DNA of 64,000 nt from Chlorops oryzae (Eukaryota; Arthropoda; Insecta; Diptera; Chloropidae), in NCBI GenBank assembly GCA_020466095.1, contig CM035807.1:76662004-76726003 (forward strand), given 5' to 3'. The position numbers and the translations under genes were made by a program. The notes under the pieces are model-generated. The model did no database searches, was not told the DNA's origin, and saw only the letters and a list, made by a program, of their open reading frames with translations. Of the stretch, positions 36,337 to 47,956 are shown in pieces; the stretch's first letter is position 1; each line of letters begins with the position of its first letter.

Positions 36337-37457
36337 TATTAATGTTTGAAAAGGTTTGTTTTTGCTATTCATTATGGGAGTTTTTTTGAAAATTTTTGAA
36401 ATGTGGATTTTTCAACGAAAAGCGACAAATCGGAGCTGATAGGAAATAAAAGAATGAAAACATTATTCATGACGGTTGAGTTTTCGCGCTGCATGTATGC
36501 CAATATGGTCGGAAGGTACTTCAATTAAATCACACGGCTTTGACGAATTCCAACAATTCAATCGGATTCGTTCCGGCAGTGATTTAACTGCAGATTCGTT
36601 ATGTCATCAATCGCTGATTATTTCAATCCTCTTTTTAGTTTTTCCTTGCTCTTTGGAAACTTTTTTTAATTTTTTTATTTCATGTTCAAATCTATTCGAG
36701 CAATTAAAGAGTCTTCATGTAGCATATTTTTTTGAGGCGTCTTACGGTGAACACAAAAATGTATGTATGAATGTATGAAAAGTTTTCATTTATTGCTTCG
36801 ACAATAAGAGTTAATAAAAACGATTGGGCATCAATTGAAGCAATTCGAAAGAATGAATGAAGCGAGCTGGCAGATCTCAACAGCTTTAACCACAAAAGAA
36901 AGAAAAAAACATGGGAGATAACAATTTCGAATGCAGTTTTGGCATTTGAACAAAAACGGAAAATGTTTTAAAAACAGACATTAAATGCCTTGGATGGATA
37001 ATTGTGCTTGTGTTCACTCTCGTTAGTAATGACTGGAAGTAAAGTTCAAATTATCAAAGCAGATGCGACTCGTTTTCACATGAATTTGATTGGAAAAAGT
37101 TTGAAGTGTAATCGAATGCGGAAGTTTGTTTTTCAAAAACCATGGTCTAACTTTCTTCATAATACTTAATAATATTTGAACGGCTACTCAAAGTGGAAAT
37201 CATTGCCGAATGATTCTCTCTGGAGGAGAGAAGGAATAAAGTCCTTCCCGTGGACTTGCGATGCGGTAATGACGCTCGTAGAGTTGTAGGCTTAAGAACT
37301 TTGATAGTAAATTTTCGAACATAAGTTTTCATATGAATTCTGAGCTTTCACAAAGTCTATACTTGAAAATTTTCAACCTTTTAAACGTTTAAACTCTAAA
37401 CTAGAATAATGATATTCACAGAGGTGTTTGACTCAAAATCATAGTCACAACTGAAAC
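35419..37457. other. No gene seen; (CTAT)n microsatellite
   Basis: AT-rich. A (CTAT)n run of about eight units lies at about 36306-36337. No exon supported. Confidence 0.5.
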
Positions 37458-37652
37458 CAGTGTTGCCAGGTCGTTTCCACTAGAATAATCCTTAAATGCC
37501 CCTTGATTCGAGATGTTCCTCCTAAATAATACGAAATTCGTAATGAAATTCATGTAATACTCGTATGTTTATAATATGTCAAAATTTGTACACCTTTTAA
37601 CTTTCCCTCAAGCGCCAAATCTAGGGGGAAACCTCCTAAACTGGCAACACTG
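37458..37652. mobile_element. 195-bp hAT MITE with 8-bp target-site duplication
   Basis: CAGTGTTGCCAG at 37458-37469 is exactly inverted at 37641-37652. The flanking 8-mers ACTGAAAC (37450-37457) and ACTAAAAC (37653-37660) match at seven of eight positions, as expected for hAT insertion. Subterminal blocks CCTCCTAAAT and AAACCTCCTAAAC are also present. Non-coding and mobilised in trans. Confidence 0.8.
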
Positions 37653-39440
37653 ACTAAAACGCAGAATAATAAAAAGTTATATTCAGCTGCATTTAAAAAA
37701 TATATTTTACCAATAAAATAGATGAAAAAATTTCGAAAGAAAAGACAAAATCGCCTTATGGAGTCTTCGAAGAGTTGAAGTTTTCCGCTCGCATTCTAGT
37801 TTCACTTACTGAAGTTTGACTGTATATGAAGACTATAAAATTCCAAACTGAAACAATGGCTTCCATGAATTTTTTATAAAAAAAATTTGCTTTCATGTTA
37901 AGCACCTAATTTGAAATAAGTAATTAGCTTAATTGAAATTTTTCTCTAAATAATTTTAATTGGAATAATAAATTCGTTTGTCCTCGATCATTTTTATGTG
38001 GTTTACTCTTCCAATATTTATTGGTCTCACAATTTTAATCGATTATGGTTGAAGTTTTGTGCTCGTTTAGTGCTTCAAATTGAAAAGACTTTCGAAATTG
38101 TAGTTTCGATAATGCGATTAAAACTTCGGCAAAAGCAACAAAATTATGATGAAACAATTTCATGGTTTTCATGTTAAAAAAGTACCGAACAAAAAAAAAA
38201 AATAAAATGAAGCAAAATAAAACAAGCAAGCGCACAACTAATTCCTCTTAAAAGTACATAAACGAACGCGGAAAATGATGACCCACTAATTACGAAAGCC
38301 CATTAGTTACAGAACATTTGATGAGAAAATAGAGTTTTCGGCTTAGGTGAAAGTGGAGAGAGCTGTCAATGGGTGGAGGGACGAAATCCTAACTACTTGT
38401 GTGAATAATGTCCGTACAAGAGTGGAATTTTCATTCCTTTATTTATTTTAACCTATTGAATTTTAGAGCGCCCGCGGTGAACACGTTTAGTCTTTTAAAA
38501 AAAATCTGAAATTCCTTTCTTTCGATTTCATATCGCACATTTTAAAAGAGAACATGATGCGAATATCTTCGATTGTTTACATGCCCAAAAAACAATTCCT
38601 TTCGAAACCTATTTCTTCGATTAAAATATTATGTTTCTGATAAACACACACAAGCACCTGGCTATCTTCCCGATGCTTTAAGTGGAAACTACAATTTTTC
38701 CAATGTTCGTTTTGAGATAAACAATCTGCGCGGCACCGCAAAATTTCGGGTCTTTGGTATTTTTTTATTTTTTATTTGATTCACGCGTAATATTTTTCAT
38801 TTCTAATTGTAGAAAATTCAGAATATACACATCGAATATTTTGAGCACATCTATTTTTAGGAGAAATAATAAACACTTAGCCACAGCTCAACCTAAGCAT
38901 TCACCTGCGATATTAGCCATCAGCGATAAGACGAGATTGGAGTACCACATTCAAAATTTAATTACCACTTCCGCCGCCCAGAATGAATCTTAGCTTTGAA
39001 GAGCAGGGACCGTTAAAAGCACCGCGCGCACATTACACTAGGACTGACACTTGAAGATCAACCATTAATAAATATTGCATCGTAAGCCTAAAATGATGCG
39101 AATTTGACTAGAGCGCGCGGTCGACCGAACCAAACGAAACGAAAGCTCAGAAACTGTTGAGGGCTTCTTTGGCTTTGCAGCGACCGTTGTAACGGCAACG
39201 TGCCGAAGAAGAATGTTAAAAAGTTGCAATTGTTTGAATTAATATGATGTTCGAATGTGGTTCGTCTTTGGTTCAGACAATTTTCAATGGAACATGCAAC
39301 ATGCATGAGGCTTTTTGTATCAGAAAGTTGTCAGACGACCCAGCGGGAAATATCCCCCTGACGTCATCCATGAAGTCAGGGTGGCTTTGGAGCCGGAACG
39401 GATGCGATTTCATAGGACATTTTGTATGACATTTGTACAG
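37653..39440. other. No supported gene
   Basis: A less AT-rich patch at about 38620-38755 and another at 39000-39220 contain short open frames. One minus frame runs across 39088-39306 and one plus frame across 38573-38779. None has a domain or clear splice sites, so they are left uncalled. Confidence 0.4.
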
Positions 39441-39444
39441 AAGT

Positions 39445-39555
39445 TGGACGGTGAATTCACCGGTGACATGTCATTGTGGGATTATAAAATGTCACTGGTG
39501 ACTCCTAGCATGACATGTCATGCTAAGGGGTCCGATGGCGACAAAATCATTTGAG
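39445..39555. repeat. GTGACATGTCA-rich palindromic patch
   Basis: TAGCATGACATGTCATGCTA at 39506-39525 is a perfect 20-bp palindrome. Nearby ACCGGTGACATGTCATTG (about 39459) and ATGTCACTGGTGAC (about 39489) are related in inverted orientation. A similar GTCAC/AGTGAC-rich patch lies at 48470-48525. It probably derives from a foldback element. Confidence 0.5.
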
Positions 39556-39679
39556 AGCAGCACATATTCTTATCTATTTAAATGTCACCTTAAAGTAAAC
39601 CAGTTGAAAACTCTCTTCTTTGTCTTCTCTTTGATTATTTTGCAATTTAAAAAAATCTATTTTTAACAATTTTTGTTCG

Positions 39680-39762
39680 CTTCAGCCAGGGACCGAACCC
39701 GCGATCTTCGGATTCTGACTCGAGCACTCATCCTCTACGCGACTTCATGCTGCCATTCAATT
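39680..39762 (-). mobile_element. tRNA-derived SINE head (third family)
   Basis: The minus strand reads GTCGCGTAGAGGATGAGTGC (A-box region) and, about 45 bases later, GCGGGTTCGGTCCCTGG (B-box region, good T-arm match). The order and spacing match pol III promoters. The layout, including the TTCGCTTS segment after the B box, is shared with 63848-63935, suggesting one family. Not a functional tRNA, because no complete cloverleaf is evident. Confidence 0.65.
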
Positions 39763-40205
39763 GACGCTAATACCTTATTTAATTTCCAGTAACCAATGAG
39801 AATCAAGCACATGAACAGTGCCCTTCTACGATGTGATGTCCCCCAAGGTGTCATGCATGATACTGTCACCTATATGTCATCAATAATATCACTGACGAAT
39901 TTGTCATACAGGAGATATTTTCCGACTGGGGAACCTCCTTTCGAACATGCTCTTGTTTGCAAATCTCTAACTCTGTCTCTCTGTCTCTGTACGTGTGTTG
40001 TGTTAACTTTTAGAAGAGATTTGAGCGTATAAGAAGAGCAATGAAGTGCTATAACAATAATTGGTTAACCCATTTACATCCACTGGCCCTTCACGAATAC
40101 ATACGAATAATCATTAGATACAAAATAGGCTTTCGTACAAAAATGGTTTCGGGAATTTTGTTATATTCAATTACTATACACCTTTCTCAACAGTTCCATC
40201 TTTAA

Positions 40206-40807
40206 ACAAGTAAGAAAGCTAAAATCGGTGAAGTCAGACTTCGATATACATACGTAGCGTCCCGACGCACTAAGTTTTGCCTATCCGTACGGAAGCTACC
40301 AAAAATCTCAATTTGTGGTGGTAGCAGTGGGCGGGCCACGCACTTATCTTCCACACATCTCTGATACATTGTGGTTAACCTATATTTGAAATTTGAAGCT
40401 TCTACGAGAAACCATCATATGTGGGCGTGGCTGCAGGAGGACGATGCCCATTTTTTCCAGGATAGGTAGTTTACCAGTGTACCAAATATCAATTTGTTGT
40501 GTGGTTCGCGAGCTATAAGCATTTTATTCAATAAACATCAAATTAATTTGTGGGCGTGGCAGCGGGCGGATATCCAATTTCACTTAGGATCATAATCGAG
40601 GCCCGATATATCGTGTGTGATGAATTTTGACGTTATTGGTCCAGCCTTTTCGAAGGAGATCCGACTACAGACCGACGGACAGACAGACGAACATGTCTAA
40701 ATTGATTCAGTTTTCGATATATATTTGTCTATAATTTTGGAGCTGAGTTGTAGCTGTTACAAGACTCGCAGAAAACTAATATACCTTGCTTACGCCGGGT
40801 ATAAAAA
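40206..40807 (+). mobile_element. DINE-1/mini-me-like Helentron, family B
   Basis: It starts ACAAGTAAGAAAGCTAAAAT with a short 5' hairpin (ATCGGTGAAGTCAGACTTCGAT). It carries TGGGCGTGGC modules and a CAGACCGACGGACAGACAGA microsatellite. It ends ATATACCTTGCTTACGCCGG and GTATAAAAA, the family's 3' hairpin. No coding capacity. Confidence 0.85.
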
Positions 40808-42547
40808 GGTACAAAAATTATTGGTAGACTTTTTTCTAAGGTTTTCGACTGGTTTTGTGGGCTTATGCCTCGGCTTGGAACGGGTTAACATTCGAATAAC
40901 ACCAAAACGCTCTTGATTGTTATTGTTTTCTTTTAAGGGTTGAAGCGAATCTAACCTTAACTGACAGAGCACTCTATGTTAGGGAACTTAAATTATACAC
41001 ATAACTGACGCATGTGATCATATATAGTTTCTGGTTTGTATGTCTTTGATAAGCTCCTTGGGTTTTTAGATCCTAACGGGTGTTAATTTATTAATTTTCT
41101 ATCTAAGAAATTCAATTGATATTGTGGAAAAATTATTTTTCATTTTTTCATTGAACTTTCGATATATATTCTATGAATTTTTATTAAGAAAATGTACGTT
41201 ATTTTGGCATATGACTTTCTATAGTTCTGTTGTTTTAAAAGTGGACTTTTTGTTAGCTTAAATTATTCGATATAAATATTTATTGTTAATCCCCATGCAA
41301 TGACCCTCTCTTATACATAGTTATAAAATAATTTTTGATTTTCTAAATTTTTAAATCAAAGAAAATTTACTGCTTACCTTAAGCATTTTTCTATATACAT
41401 ACATATTTAAATTTACAGCCATTTACATATTATCGTTCTTAAAACTGTTTTGGCAGTGTTAATTTCAATAAGAAAATATATCAACATCCCGAATAAAAGA
41501 AACTTATTCCCTTCGATCGTTAGATTTGAGTTCATACAGGAGAAGCTTTTTATCGTCCAACCATTGAATAAAAAAAAAATATTTTATACAAACATTGAAC
41601 TTGAAATCAAACTACGGTTTTCATTTCTGTAGTGCGCTTATTACCAAACGTAGGGCACTTTACGGTCGCCGAATTCAATGTGACAGAAGATGCAATGGAA
41701 GTTTTGTTGTCAAACACGGTGACACCCATTCCATTGCGACAACAAGGCACACATAATGTAGATTCTTTTTAGAATTTTCGATTTTCCGCATAATCTTTCT
41801 AAATTGGAAGACTTTTCCATTTTTTTATTATTCCTTTAAGCTTAAGTTATACAATTATTTGCTATATTCCTTCGCCCACTACAGGCGATGATGACGCATT
41901 TCTATGAACTTGAACGATTGCTATGCTTCGATAAGCTTAGGATAAACTTTCACGTCATCGAACTACTCTCGATGAGTTATTTCAAGTAAAAAAAAAAGCA
42001 TTTCTTTTTAGGCGTTATAAAAATAATTTTTTTTAAATTTATTGCGTAAAAAACTATTTCACAGATATTTTGCTAATGTCAGACAAAGCTCGGTAGCGTT
42101 TGAGCTTCCAACTTCCGCGCGTTAAATTTATGAACTGTCAAAAGGTTACGGCTTGCGAGAAAAAAACATGAATTTTTTTCTAAAGCACATATTGCATTTT
42201 ATGCCCTCCACCCTTTCAGGAAATTCCGCTGTGCTGAGAAACACCCTTATTTCAGTTTGACAGTTAAAACGATGCGTTGAAAGAACGAAGAGAATTTCGA
42301 AGAGTAACGCTTTGCATATTGCGCAGGCGCATAAAATTTGACATTTCAGTTGTAAAGCCAAAAATGATTTAAAAAAAAAAAAATAATAAAAACAAATAAA
42401 TAAGAGAGCTAATGTCGGTTCAGCACGACTATTATTTATTTCCCCCTGTGAAAGCTTCCCAGTTTTGGTGGCATTTGCACTTTATTTTTAAAGCTAAAAG
42501 CCAGATAAAATTCTTTTTATTTCGGAATTTCTACCTGTATACTAAAG
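40808..42547. other. No gene seen
   Basis: AT-rich. A small inverted pair GCAATGGAA/TTCCATTGC lies near 41692-41739. No exon supported. Confidence 0.5.
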
Positions 42548-42712
42548 CCATTCGTGAGAAGATCTAACTACAGACGTAGACTCGGACATGTCATAATCGA
42601 TTCCGATAAAAAGAATTAAATTATATATATGTATATCTCTAGAGCGTAGTTGAAGCTGTTACAAGATGAGCATAAGACTGATATGCCCTGCTGATGTTTG
42701 GTATAAAAACAG
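42548..42712 (+). mobile_element. DINE-1/mini-me-like, family B, 3' fragment
   Basis: The order GAGAAGATCTAACTACAGAC, GGACATGTC, ATATATATGTATATCTC, GTTACAAGATG and a decayed TATGCCCTGC...GGTATAAAAA end follows the last 165 bp of the copies at 40206 and 59933. The 5' part is missing. Confidence 0.65.
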
Positions 42713-43832
42713 TTCAAATGTGATTATAAAAAATTTAAGAACCTCTCTTACTGTCCCAATTACTTGGCATGAAAATAGAAGCCCTTAACGTTTTCAATAT
42801 TGTCTCCGAGAGCAGTTGAAATATATTTCGGCTTAAAAGTTATTGGCATGAAATATGAATGAAAGCAATGCGGATAATTATGCATGCGAGGGGGTCAGAG
42901 ACCCCCACTTAAGCTTTAATTATAAAGACCGCCAACAATTAAAGTTAGCTTTACGAGTTGAGAAATTTTTAAATGATTTATGGTACTTAATTTAATGACA
43001 TCTGTATGAGTTCGGAAATATTTTATGTCGCTTTCTGGTCTGTTCTGCCTTTCTGTTAACGGCAAAGTATTGGACCTGAAGTGGAAATTGAGAAGCTTTT
43101 TAAGGAATTTTTTAACTTAATTCTTCGACTTGGTAAGGACTTTCCGACATTTGACAACCGAATCTCTTGAGAAGACACTATGAATAACTTTATTAACACT
43201 ATCCTCCGAGTAAGTAAAATCTATGATTGATCACTATAAAAGCAAACAGGCCTACTCACTACCTTAACATCGGATATGTTTTAAGCCTATATCAACGATA
43301 CCGGTGATTTAGGAGACTCATGAAGAAAGTTCATGGCCTTTTAAACTAATCCTGAGACATGGAACAAAAAAAGTCCACTTTACTAAAGACTAAGTACTTT
43401 TCACAGGCTCAGAGAGGAAAGAGACCATTTTTCGTGATGGCCATTTTCATGTGATGCTGTGCAGAATCCTTGACATTATTAATATAACTTTTATACTTAG
43501 CGTAAGCAGGGTATATTAGTTGTGTGTGGATTTTGTAACACCTAGAACTTAGCTTCTCAGGTATATATAAATATATATATTATTGATCAGGATCGAAAAC
43601 TTAATCGATTTGGACGTGTTGGGTTGTCTGTTCGTCGGAGGTCGGATCTCCTTCGGAGATTATCTTAGGTGAAAATGGGCATGGTATAGAGTAAAATGCT
43701 CATAGCTCGCGAGCCGCTCAACACTTTTTATTGAAAACGGTACACTGGCATAGTGCCAAAGAAGACGGATCTTTGAAAAAAATGGGCGTTATCCTCCTAC
43801 AATTACACCCAGACATCCGCTCACAAATAATA

Positions 43833-44330
43833 CTGTATCGTCCCTGCAATTGCATTGGAAGATGTTTGAAGAACGTTCGTCCAGAAGAATGTTTAGGCGA
43901 TTCTTCTGGAAGAAGGTTTGTCCAGAAGATGTTATAGGCGATTCTTCTGGAAGAAGGTTAGACGATGTTTTTCATTTCATACCAACAATTCAATAGCGAA
44001 ACACGTGCATCCTAGAATATCTTGTGGAAGAATCGCCTAAACATCTTACTAGGACGACGTAATACGAACGTTTGCAGTGGAAAATTATCCAACTCCAGGT
44101 CTAACGTCCTAAGTCGAATCTTCTCCGCGATTATAAATAAGAATCTTCTCCGCGATGAAGAAGCGAATCCTCTCCGCTAATCGCTTTCGACCGGACAATT
44201 CTCACAGCTATGATCCGAAAGGCGATTCTTAAGCAACTGTTGCGGCGAAAAAACGTTCGCGGCCGCGAATCGCATTCGGATCTTCCGCAACTGAAAATGC
44301 TGCAGGGGTAATTTGCATATGGAAAAGCTT
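43833..44330. repeat. Inverted and tandem GGCGATTCTTCTGG-type repeats
   Basis: GGCGATTCTTCTGGAAGAAGG occurs in direct repeat near 43898 and 43929. Part of it recurs inverted as GAAGAATCGCCTAAACATCTT at about 44021. Three CGAATCYTCTCCGC copies follow at about 44113-44180. TGCAGGG motifs lie inverted near both ends (43842 and 44303). It looks like a foldback-type insertion inside the DINE-1-like element. Confidence 0.5.
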
Positions 44331-44331
44331 A

Positions 44332-44740
44332 CACTGAAAAAATTTTGCATCGTTGTTTCTACGATAGGAAGACGTAGAAAAATATAATAGAATCTACGTA
44401 AAATGCAATAAGTTTTACTGTATATATAATACACTCATGTCCACGGAATTGGCCGAGGTAACTTTTTTCAGTGTAGTGACGCTATTAAGGCGAAATTAGG
44501 AAAAGTAAAAATGAGGAAAGAAAGAACAAAAAAAGCACACATTTTATGCTGAAAACAACAACAATTGCTTTTGCACAGAATCCGTTATGTGCTTTTGTTT
44601 GTTTTTTGAAACAAACTAGTAGAAACTACTGCAAAGCTGTCCTAGAATCTATGATATCTTGCAATTGGACCTATATCAATTGCGGATATAATAGATTCTA
44701 CGTCGGATATCGTAGATTCTACGACGGAATTTTTTGAGTG
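44332..44740. mobile_element. 409-bp MITE with CACTSAAAAAATT termini and TA duplication
   Basis: The left end CACTGAAAAAATTTTG (44332) pairs with the right end ending GGAATTTTTTGAGTG (44740). TA flanks both sides. The inversion extends into subterminal GTAGAATCTACG-type motifs on both arms. A third, inner terminus (TTTTTTCAGTG ending at 44473, also followed by TA) makes a perfect 12-bp inverted repeat with the left end, giving an alternative 144-bp unit. It sits within the insertion that splits the DINE-1-like element. Confidence 0.65.
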
Positions 44741-45041
44741 TAGGATATCCGAATTTCAAAAATAGATAAACCATTGTGAATGTGATAACTACTCCTAGTC
44801 TACTCTTTGCCACGCCCACAAATGGAGAATTTTCGTAGCTTCAGAAGTAAAAAGCGAAAAAGTTTCAAATTCGAAATATACTTAGGTTGACCATAAGAAG
44901 GGAAAGGTCTCCGAGATAAATTTATGTGTTCCGCGCAATGCCACGCCCACAAACATAGAAAAGGCAAACTATAGTGCACCAATGTTTCCGGAAAGCTGGA
45001 TATATCGAAGGCGGGCTTGACCGGCTTTAGGTTTCCTAGTT

Positions 45042-45951
45042 TTTTTTTTTTTTTTTGTGTAATAAAAATAAAAGATTTCATACGAGTGAGGCTCTAAGCT
45101 GCTTTTTATATGACCACATAAAGTGCGAAAGGCACAAATTTTAGACTTTTGATAATTTATAAGGATTACGTGCGTGTTTTTCGCCAACTTTCGGCTTGAT
45201 TTTTTTGCCTGGTTGTTGGCATGTGACCCTTTTTTTTCGTGCTCAAAAAAGGACAATGAAAAAAAAAATCGTTCATGTGTATTTGTTAGCATGACCAACA
45301 AAACTGCCCAGCGGGAAAACGTAAGGCATATTAAGGAAAAAAAGAATATTTGATTATAAGGTGCATTGATCGAATAACACATTATTTTTAACACGGCGAT
45401 GTCATAGGAAATGTAAGGCCTTCCGTTTTGTATTACTTTTAAATGTAATTTATAATCAAGAATTTCAAAATTATCCTTCTATTTTGCCTTAATTTTCAAT
45501 GCATAAAACAATGTTTAAGTGATGACACATTACTTTCCTGTTCATCATTAATTGCATTCCGTTTCTTTTCGAATTAATAAAATAATTCATATTAAATAAT
45601 TGTTCTTAAAATCATGCACCTTTTAAGGCCATACACAATTTCCTGCTGGGTGCATTCGCATGAGAGTGGGTAAGCTTCATGCACACCCTGCAGTAATGAA
45701 ATGACTTCGGTGTAAAAGAGGACCAGACCTAGGTGAGTCCATATAGGACCGACCCCAACCTTATATGAAACGTGACTGGCCTAGCCCAATTAGCACAAGT
45801 TTTCTTAACATATTCTTATCAAATACTAGAATAGAATATGCTATTCTTAACAAACGCCTGAAGAACCCTATAAGAATAAGATAATGCATAAAGGGCCCAT
45901 AAATTATTCCCATGCATTTTCTCAATAAGTTATTAATGAACTCTATAAGTT
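45042..45951. other. No gene; repeat arm related to 49275-49365
   Basis: The reverse complement of 45705-45860 resembles 49275-49365: GATAAGAATAT, GTGCTA.TTGG, then a CTATATG and GTC.GGTCC region. These arms flank the MITE/mariner block in opposite orientation and may be the ends of an older, larger element. Confidence 0.35.
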
Positions 45952-46649
45952 CACGGAGAGAAATAAGCTCCCGAAATATAATTGGAACCAATTACATACG
46001 TGATTGGAGCCTTGTCCCGATTGCATTATTAATTGGAGCCAATTACAATATAATTAGAAAATGAAAAATACTCAATTACTCAATTACTTATATAATTGCA
46101 TTTAAATTTATCATATATGTAATTGCGTTCTGAATACATATGTAATTACATCTGATTACTTTTACAATTTAAAGCATTGATGCAATTATGTATATGATTG
46201 TATTTATTTTACAGTTTGTTCTTATATTTCTCAAATGGTTTATAATTTCGATCGTATATAACGTGTTTGAATTTTCAAAATCCTTAGGCACTCCAAGGGG
46301 CAGGTGGACCACGAATATGACGTGGTGAAATATATTCCGCCCAATCGTGGAGAATTCCCCTTTTTATATTGCTATATAGAATTTATTTTAAATTGCAGGG
46401 GATCACAAATTTTATTAGACGCAATTATGTATATAATTCGATACAATTACATACATCATTGCAGCCGATTATATATTTAATTGGACGGAATTATATATGT
46501 AATTGAAATTATTTTTTTTTATCAATTGATACAATTACATATATAATTGGAGGCAATGAAAAATATAATTGGACGCAATTATGAAAATATAATTGCATCA
46601 TACCCAATTACATATGTAATCCCTGCAAAATATAATTGGGTATGTGATA

Positions 46650-47939
46650 TTAGAAGTAGTAAAAAGAAATCCATTATTTTTGCATTAAATTGAGGGCTTT
46701 ATTTAAGATAGTTAGAATGACCCGATTTAGGTCAAATATGCGCCGTTTTGTTCGATAACTTGTTGCCATTTTAAAGGTAATTTCATTATGCCTCTCTCAT
46801 AGAAGCCCTCGTTCCTATTAGCAAAAAATTGAGACAGTCGAATTTCAGAAGCCTCTCTTTAAGCGAATGTTTCACCAGCAAAATTGTTCGCTATGGACAG
46901 GAACAGATGGTAATCACTTGGTGCCAGGTCCGGACTATAAGGTGGATGCAGAAGAACCTCCCAACCAAACTCCCGGAGCTTCTGGCGAGTCACTATCGAT
47001 GTGTGTGGTCTGGCGTTGTCCTGATGGAAACACAATTCCTCTCCTATTGGCCAAAGCTGGCCGCTTATGGGCGATTGCTTCCTTCAGACGGTCCAATTGT
47101 TGACAGTAGAGTTCCGAGTTAAGAGTTTTGCCGTATGGGAGCAGCTCATAGTAGATAATTCCCTGCCAATCCCACCAAACACACAGCAAAACCTTCCTGG
47201 CCGTCAATCCTGGCTTGGCCACCGTTTCCGCCGGTTCACCGTGTTTCGACCACGACCGTTTTCGCTTGACGTTGTCGTAAGTGACCCACTTTTCATCACC
47301 AGTCACCAACCGCTTCAGAAATGGGTCGATTTTGTTGCGGTTCAGCAGCGATTCGCAGATGGAAATTCGGTCTATGAGGTTTTTTTGCGTTTAACTCGTG
47401 TGGCACCCATACATCGAGCTTCTTTGTGTATCCAGCCTTATTCAAATGGTTCCAAACGGTTTTTTGTGCAATCTTTAGCTCTTTTGCAATCGAAACAGTG
47501 CTAACATGACGGTCGGACTCGATAATTTCCATGATTTTATCGACATTTTCGACAATTGGCCTTCCAGTGCGTGGTGCATCCTTGACATCGAAGTTACCGG
47601 AACGGAATCGACGAAACCAAAATTGCGCATGATTGGCTGTTACAGTATCAGGTCCATAAACGCTATTCACATTTTCAGCCGCCTGGCTTGCGTTTTCTCC
47701 CTTATCGAAGAAAAACTGTAAAATGTAGCGAATTTTCTCTTTGCTGATGTCCATCTTTGACAAGCTCTCAAACAAAACTGAATCAATCAATCAAAAAAGT
47801 GTCAAAAAAGCTTTTTTAGTAGGAACTGTCATCTTTCTAATGCCCCCTAGCGGAACACGATCGGACTTATACAACGCGAGATGCAGATAAATAACGCCAT
47901 CTATTGGAAAAATAATGGATTTCTTTTTACTACACCTAA
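46650..47939 (-). mobile_element. mariner transposon, mellifera-type, complete but inactive
   Basis: The element is 1290 bp, the usual mariner length. Inverted termini of about 30 bp begin TTAGAAGTAGTAAAAAGAAA on the left and TTAGGTGTAGTAAAAAGAAA (reverse complement) on the right, differing at only a few positions. TA lies on both sides (46648-46649 and 47940-47941). The intact MITE copy at 23915 gives the empty site GTGATATTTTTTC, which confirms a clean insertion with TA duplication. It contains one transposase gene on the minus strand, broken as described separately. Confidence 0.95.
46727..47790 (-). pseudogene. mariner transposase pseudogene (mellifera subfamily)
   Basis: Mariner transposases bind the TIRs and carry out cut-and-paste transposition in the nucleus. 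The N-terminal half (47790 to about 47380) has the two-HTH DNA-binding region with the GENASQAAE and FRSGNFDVKD type segments, and WVPHEL follows. The catalytic half has TGDEKW (first Asp codon 47295-47297), WWDWQGIIYYELLP, the second Asp codon at 47018-47020 and the third at 46913-46915. The last two are 35 codons apart, which is the D34D spacing of mariners. The gene is dead. A frameshift lies near a T homopolymer at about 47380, a single extra base lies at about 47026 just before the second Asp, and an in-frame stop occurs at 46859-46861. The normal C-terminus is still readable down to the stop at 46727-46729. Translation may start at the Met at 47754 instead of 47790. Confidence 0.93.
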
Positions 47940-47956
47940 TATTTTTTCTCTGCGTG

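Larger units (their letters stand above)
43491..45041 (-). mobile_element. DINE-1/mini-me-like, family B, split by a later insertion
   Basis: In reverse orientation, 43491-43832 carries the 3' half (TTATACTTAGCGTAAGCAGG, the GTTGGGTTGTCTGTTCGTCG microsatellite remnant, GGAGATTATCTTAG). 44805-45041 carries the 5' half (GCCACGCCCACAAATGGAG, GGCGGGCTTGACCGGCTTTA, TTTCCTAG). The roughly 0.97 kb between them has no counterpart in the other copies and is a later insertion or insertions. Confidence 0.75.
45952..47956. mobile_element. CACGGAGAGAAA-ended MITE, copy 2, host of a mariner
   Basis: Bases 45952-46649 and 47940-47956 together reproduce the MITE at 23915-24625 almost exactly, including the AATTACATATGTAATT-rich interior and the TTTTTTCTCTGCGTG end. 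Without the mariner the element is about 713 bp. The dinucleotide flanking this copy is TT on both sides, where copy 1 has TA, so the target is two bases but not strictly TA. Confidence 0.85.

Noticed and set aside
46829..47721. Plus-strand open frames across the mariner (46829, 46867, 47067 and 47506)
   Set aside because: They are antisense shadows of the mariner transposase on the minus strand.
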